DNA from: Candidatus Aminicenantota bacterium
Lineage (GTDB): Bacteria > Acidobacteriota > Aminicenantia > UBA2199
Direction of reading: 5' to 3'
NCBI GenBank assembly: GCA_020355945.1
Contig: CP070627.1
Span: 4,039,526-4,044,972, forward strand
DNA: 5,447 nt
Shown: piece after piece, positions 3,941-5,447 of the stretch
How positions within the stretch are numbered: the stretch's first letter is position 1
How the letters are laid out: the number at the start of each line of letters is the position of its first letter
Program-made: the position numbers and the translations under genes
Notes under the pieces: generated by a model
The model's input: the letters and a program-made list of their open reading frames with translations, nothing else
What the model was told of the DNA's origin: nothing
Database searches by the model: none

Positions 3941-5293
3941 ATGAGTTTAAAAATCCCAGATGAAGAAGCAAAATTTTGGCCTGCTCCCAAAAAAAGGCAT
4001 GTCGGTCTTTTCACCGATTTGAAGCTTTTCTCCGATGCGCTGGAGATTGGGGAGAAACAAGGGGAATTTTCAAAAACCCAACTTGCCGAGGGGTTATCTA
4101 AACGGGTTAAAGGCCTGATATTTATCGATGAATTAAGTAAACGGGTACTGGATGACCTGGTACGGGAATTAATAGACTTTGAATGGATACAAAAAATAAC
4201 CAGGAATTCTTCCAAATTTACTTTAACAGGAAAAGGCAAAGAAGCCATAATTAAATACAAGGTTGACAAAAGGGCTTATACCCAACAACTGATCGTTGAA
4301 ATGCATCGGATTTACACCATTCCCGGATGGTTTGTAAATCGTCTTTGGGAACTTAATCCAGGGGGACAAGGAGAAATTGTCATTCCTGCGCCACTGAGAA
4401 ATTGGAATCCCGAATCGAGAAAATGGGAAAACAAAGAATGGGACAATGAACTGGCCGAACAAGCCGTGGAATCCATACGGTTAATAAAAAAAATTAGTGA
4501 AGGGGCATTCCCCATCGATGAACAGACATGGTTAAAAGAAGTCCAAAATTCATGGAAGCGATTGAGTAATGTTGCGCCGCGTATTGTAGCAAAACAAAAG
4601 GTAATCGATAAAAAAGAAAAGAAAAAGAAGGGTAAAATGAAAACCTATGCACCGCGTCGCCGCCTGTTTAATGCCATGAAAGAAGCAGCAGTAAATCTTC
4701 TTTTTGGAAACAGTAGCCCGGCCACAAAAAAAAAGGACTTTAAATCTGAAAAACAGCCCTTATCTCCACGCATTTACATGGCCTGGTGCCCCCGCCTGGC
4801 TGAATTGGGTTTAATTCTATATACGGACTCACATCCCCAAATCCCGGGACGACTCATTTTCCCGGTTTCTGTTTTCAAAAAAAACAGCGATATGATTTCT
4901 TTCGATATGTTGGAAGATATAAAAAATCCTGGAGGGGAAAAATTGTGTTTGCATCACCCACCCGCTGATGAAGCCAAAATTAAAAATTTCCTTACTATCT
5001 TATATAAAGAACATCAACGATTCTATTCGCGAGTTAAGTCTTTGTATGTCTCAATTATGGACGTTCGGGATGAAGTTTGTCAGCAATTAAGAATAAGCGC
5101 TGAAATCTTCGATTATTTCCTGGAAATGTCGTTACCCGGAACAAAAAATCAAAGCACTTCCAACCATCGATATACAATTTCTTTGGAATCGGACATCCGG
5201 GAAGACCAGGGAGGCGGTTATCAAAAACTCAGGCGACCTGTAATCATCGATGGAAAGCCTTATTCCTTGATTGCCATGACAAAAGCAGGATAA
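3941..5293 (+). CDS. Unrecognised 450-residue protein with N-terminal winged-helix region
   Basis: I do not recognise this family. Residues 22-105 look like a winged helix: helices at FTDLKLFSDALEIG, SKTQLAEGL and IDELSKRVLDDLVREL, then a strand-wing ITRNSSKFTLTGKGKEAI, as in MarR/DUF-type DNA-binding domains. Residues 110-215 are mixed, with a tryptophan-rich patch (GWFVNRLW, RNWNPESRKWENKEW). A basic linker at 216-240 (KKEKKKKGK, PRRR) suits nucleic-acid contact. Residues 275-360 look alpha/beta, and 365-445 may be a second winged-helix-like module (VRDEVCQQLRISAEIFDYFL ending KPYSLIAM). No signal peptide, membrane helix or nuclease motif is visible. ATG 3941 is the only in-frame start after TAA 3929. 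The next gene begins 30 bp downstream on the same strand, so the pair is probably an operon and this could be the DNA-recognition or adaptor part. The winged-helix call is moderate; function unknown. Confidence 0.8.
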   Translation: MSLKIPDEEAKFWPAPKKRHVGLFTDLKLFSDALEIGEKQGEFSKTQLAEGLSKRVKGLIFIDELSKRVLDDLVRELIDFEWIQKITRNSSKFTLTGKGKEAIIKYKVDKRAYTQQLIVEMHRIYTIPGWFVNRLWELNPGGQGEIVIPAPLRNWNPESRKWENKEWDNELAEQAVESIRLIKKISEGAFPIDEQTWLKEVQNSWKRLSNVAPRIVAKQKVIDKKEKKKKGKMKTYAPRRRLFNAMKEAAVNLLFGNSSPATKKKDFKSEKQPLSPRIYMAWCPRLAELGLILYTDSHPQIPGRLIFPVSVFKKNSDMISFDMLEDIKNPGGEKLCLHHPPADEAKIKNFLTILYKEHQRFYSRVKSLYVSIMDVRDEVCQQLRISAEIFDYFLEMSLPGTKNQSTSNHRYTISLESDIREDQGGGYQKLRRPVIIDGKPYSLIAMTKAG

Positions 5294-5310
5294 AATAAAT
5301 GCGATTAATT

Positions 5311-5316
5311 AAGGAG
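5311..5316 (+). promoter_or_regulatory. Strong Shine-Dalgarno AAGGAG for the last gene
   Basis: AAGGAG lies 7 nt before ATG 5324 and fixes that start. It contrasts with the absence of a ribosome site before the gene at 3941. Confidence 0.85.
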
Positions 5317-5323
5317 TATTTTT

Positions 5324-5447
5324 ATGAGCAGTAAATTTCGTAAACCCAAGGTCAGCACTCCAATAAAAAAAGAAAATCCATATGAGCGTTTTAAATTTTA
5401 CCGTAATCCATTCCCCAGGAGCCCGGGAGTTACAATTGGAAGTGATG
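5324..5447 (+). CDS. N-terminus of a possible AAA+ ATPase (partial, runs off the right edge)
   Basis: Only 41 codons are visible, with no stop. A basic leader (MSSKFRKPKVSTPIKKEN) is followed by PYERFKFYRNPFPRSPGVTIGSD. The YERFKFYRNPF pattern, aromatic residues then NPF, resembles the opening of ExeA/TniB/Orc-like AAA+ ATPases (FYGLxxxPFxxTPD), where it precedes the Walker A motif by some tens of residues. The Walker A itself is not in the window, so the ATPase call is an inference from a short stretch. The start is secure from the AAGGAG 7 nt upstream. It lies 30 bp after the winged-helix gene with no terminator between, so they are probably co-transcribed. If it is an ATPase, the pair would resemble the DNA-binding plus ATPase modules found in transposition, DNA-repair or phage-defence loci. 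Confidence 0.55.
   Translation, partial: MSSKFRKPKVSTPIKKENPYERFKFYRNPFPRSPGVTIGSD

Noticed and set aside
3913..4269. Minus-strand 118-codon ORF opposite the winged-helix gene
   Set aside because: It is antisense to a long coherent ORF, has no ribosome site and shows no domain pattern.

Overview
The window looks like an accessory stretch of a free-living, AT-leaning Gram-negative-type bacterium. It holds Hanks-type Ser/Thr kinases with an FHA domain, an SDS22-type leucine-rich repeat (LRR) gene, several families of small intergenic repeats, and a long intergenic remnant. This mix is common in large genomes of uncultured Acidobacteriota/Aminicenantes-like, Desulfobacterota or Calditrichota lineages. 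No marker gene is present, so the taxonomic guess is weak.

Layout. On the minus strand, reading right to left, there is first a short LRR-transmembrane gene (2898 to 2295), apparently split by a one-base frameshift in an A5 run. Then comes an AT-rich gap of about 300 bp. Next is a 567-residue kinase-like protein with a C-terminal FHA domain (1996 to 293). It overlaps by four bases (ATGA) the start of a canonical Ser/Thr protein kinase that runs out of the window (296 to 1). The gap also carries, on the plus strand, what looks like a decayed VapBC-type toxin-antitoxin locus: a 35-codon ORF overlapping the first residues of a PIN-domain toxin, which is cut off where the LRR gene ends.

The divergent intergenic region at 2911-3187 contains an 11-unit 7-bp tandem repeat, a possible dispersed repeat and a strong sigma70-like promoter. 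That promoter reads into a small exported coiled-coil/transmembrane protein (3239-3718). A second repeat-bearing spacer (3719-3940) follows, with a GGATTT-type direct-repeat block and a TTGACA promoter whose predicted +1 falls on the next start codon.

The right end holds an unrecognised 450-residue protein with an N-terminal winged-helix region (3941-5293). After 30 bp and a good Shine-Dalgarno comes the start of another gene (5324 to the end), whose first residues resemble the N-terminus of ExeA/TniB-like AAA+ ATPases. If that is right, these two would form a DNA-binding protein plus ATPase operon of unknown function. This is the most plausible place for an undescribed system, but the evidence lies mostly outside the window.

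Functionally, the kinase pair looks like a coupled signalling unit: a kinase with degenerate ATP-site motifs and a phosphothreonine-reading FHA domain is made just ahead of a canonical kinase. Nothing in the sequence links the kinases to the plus-strand genes.
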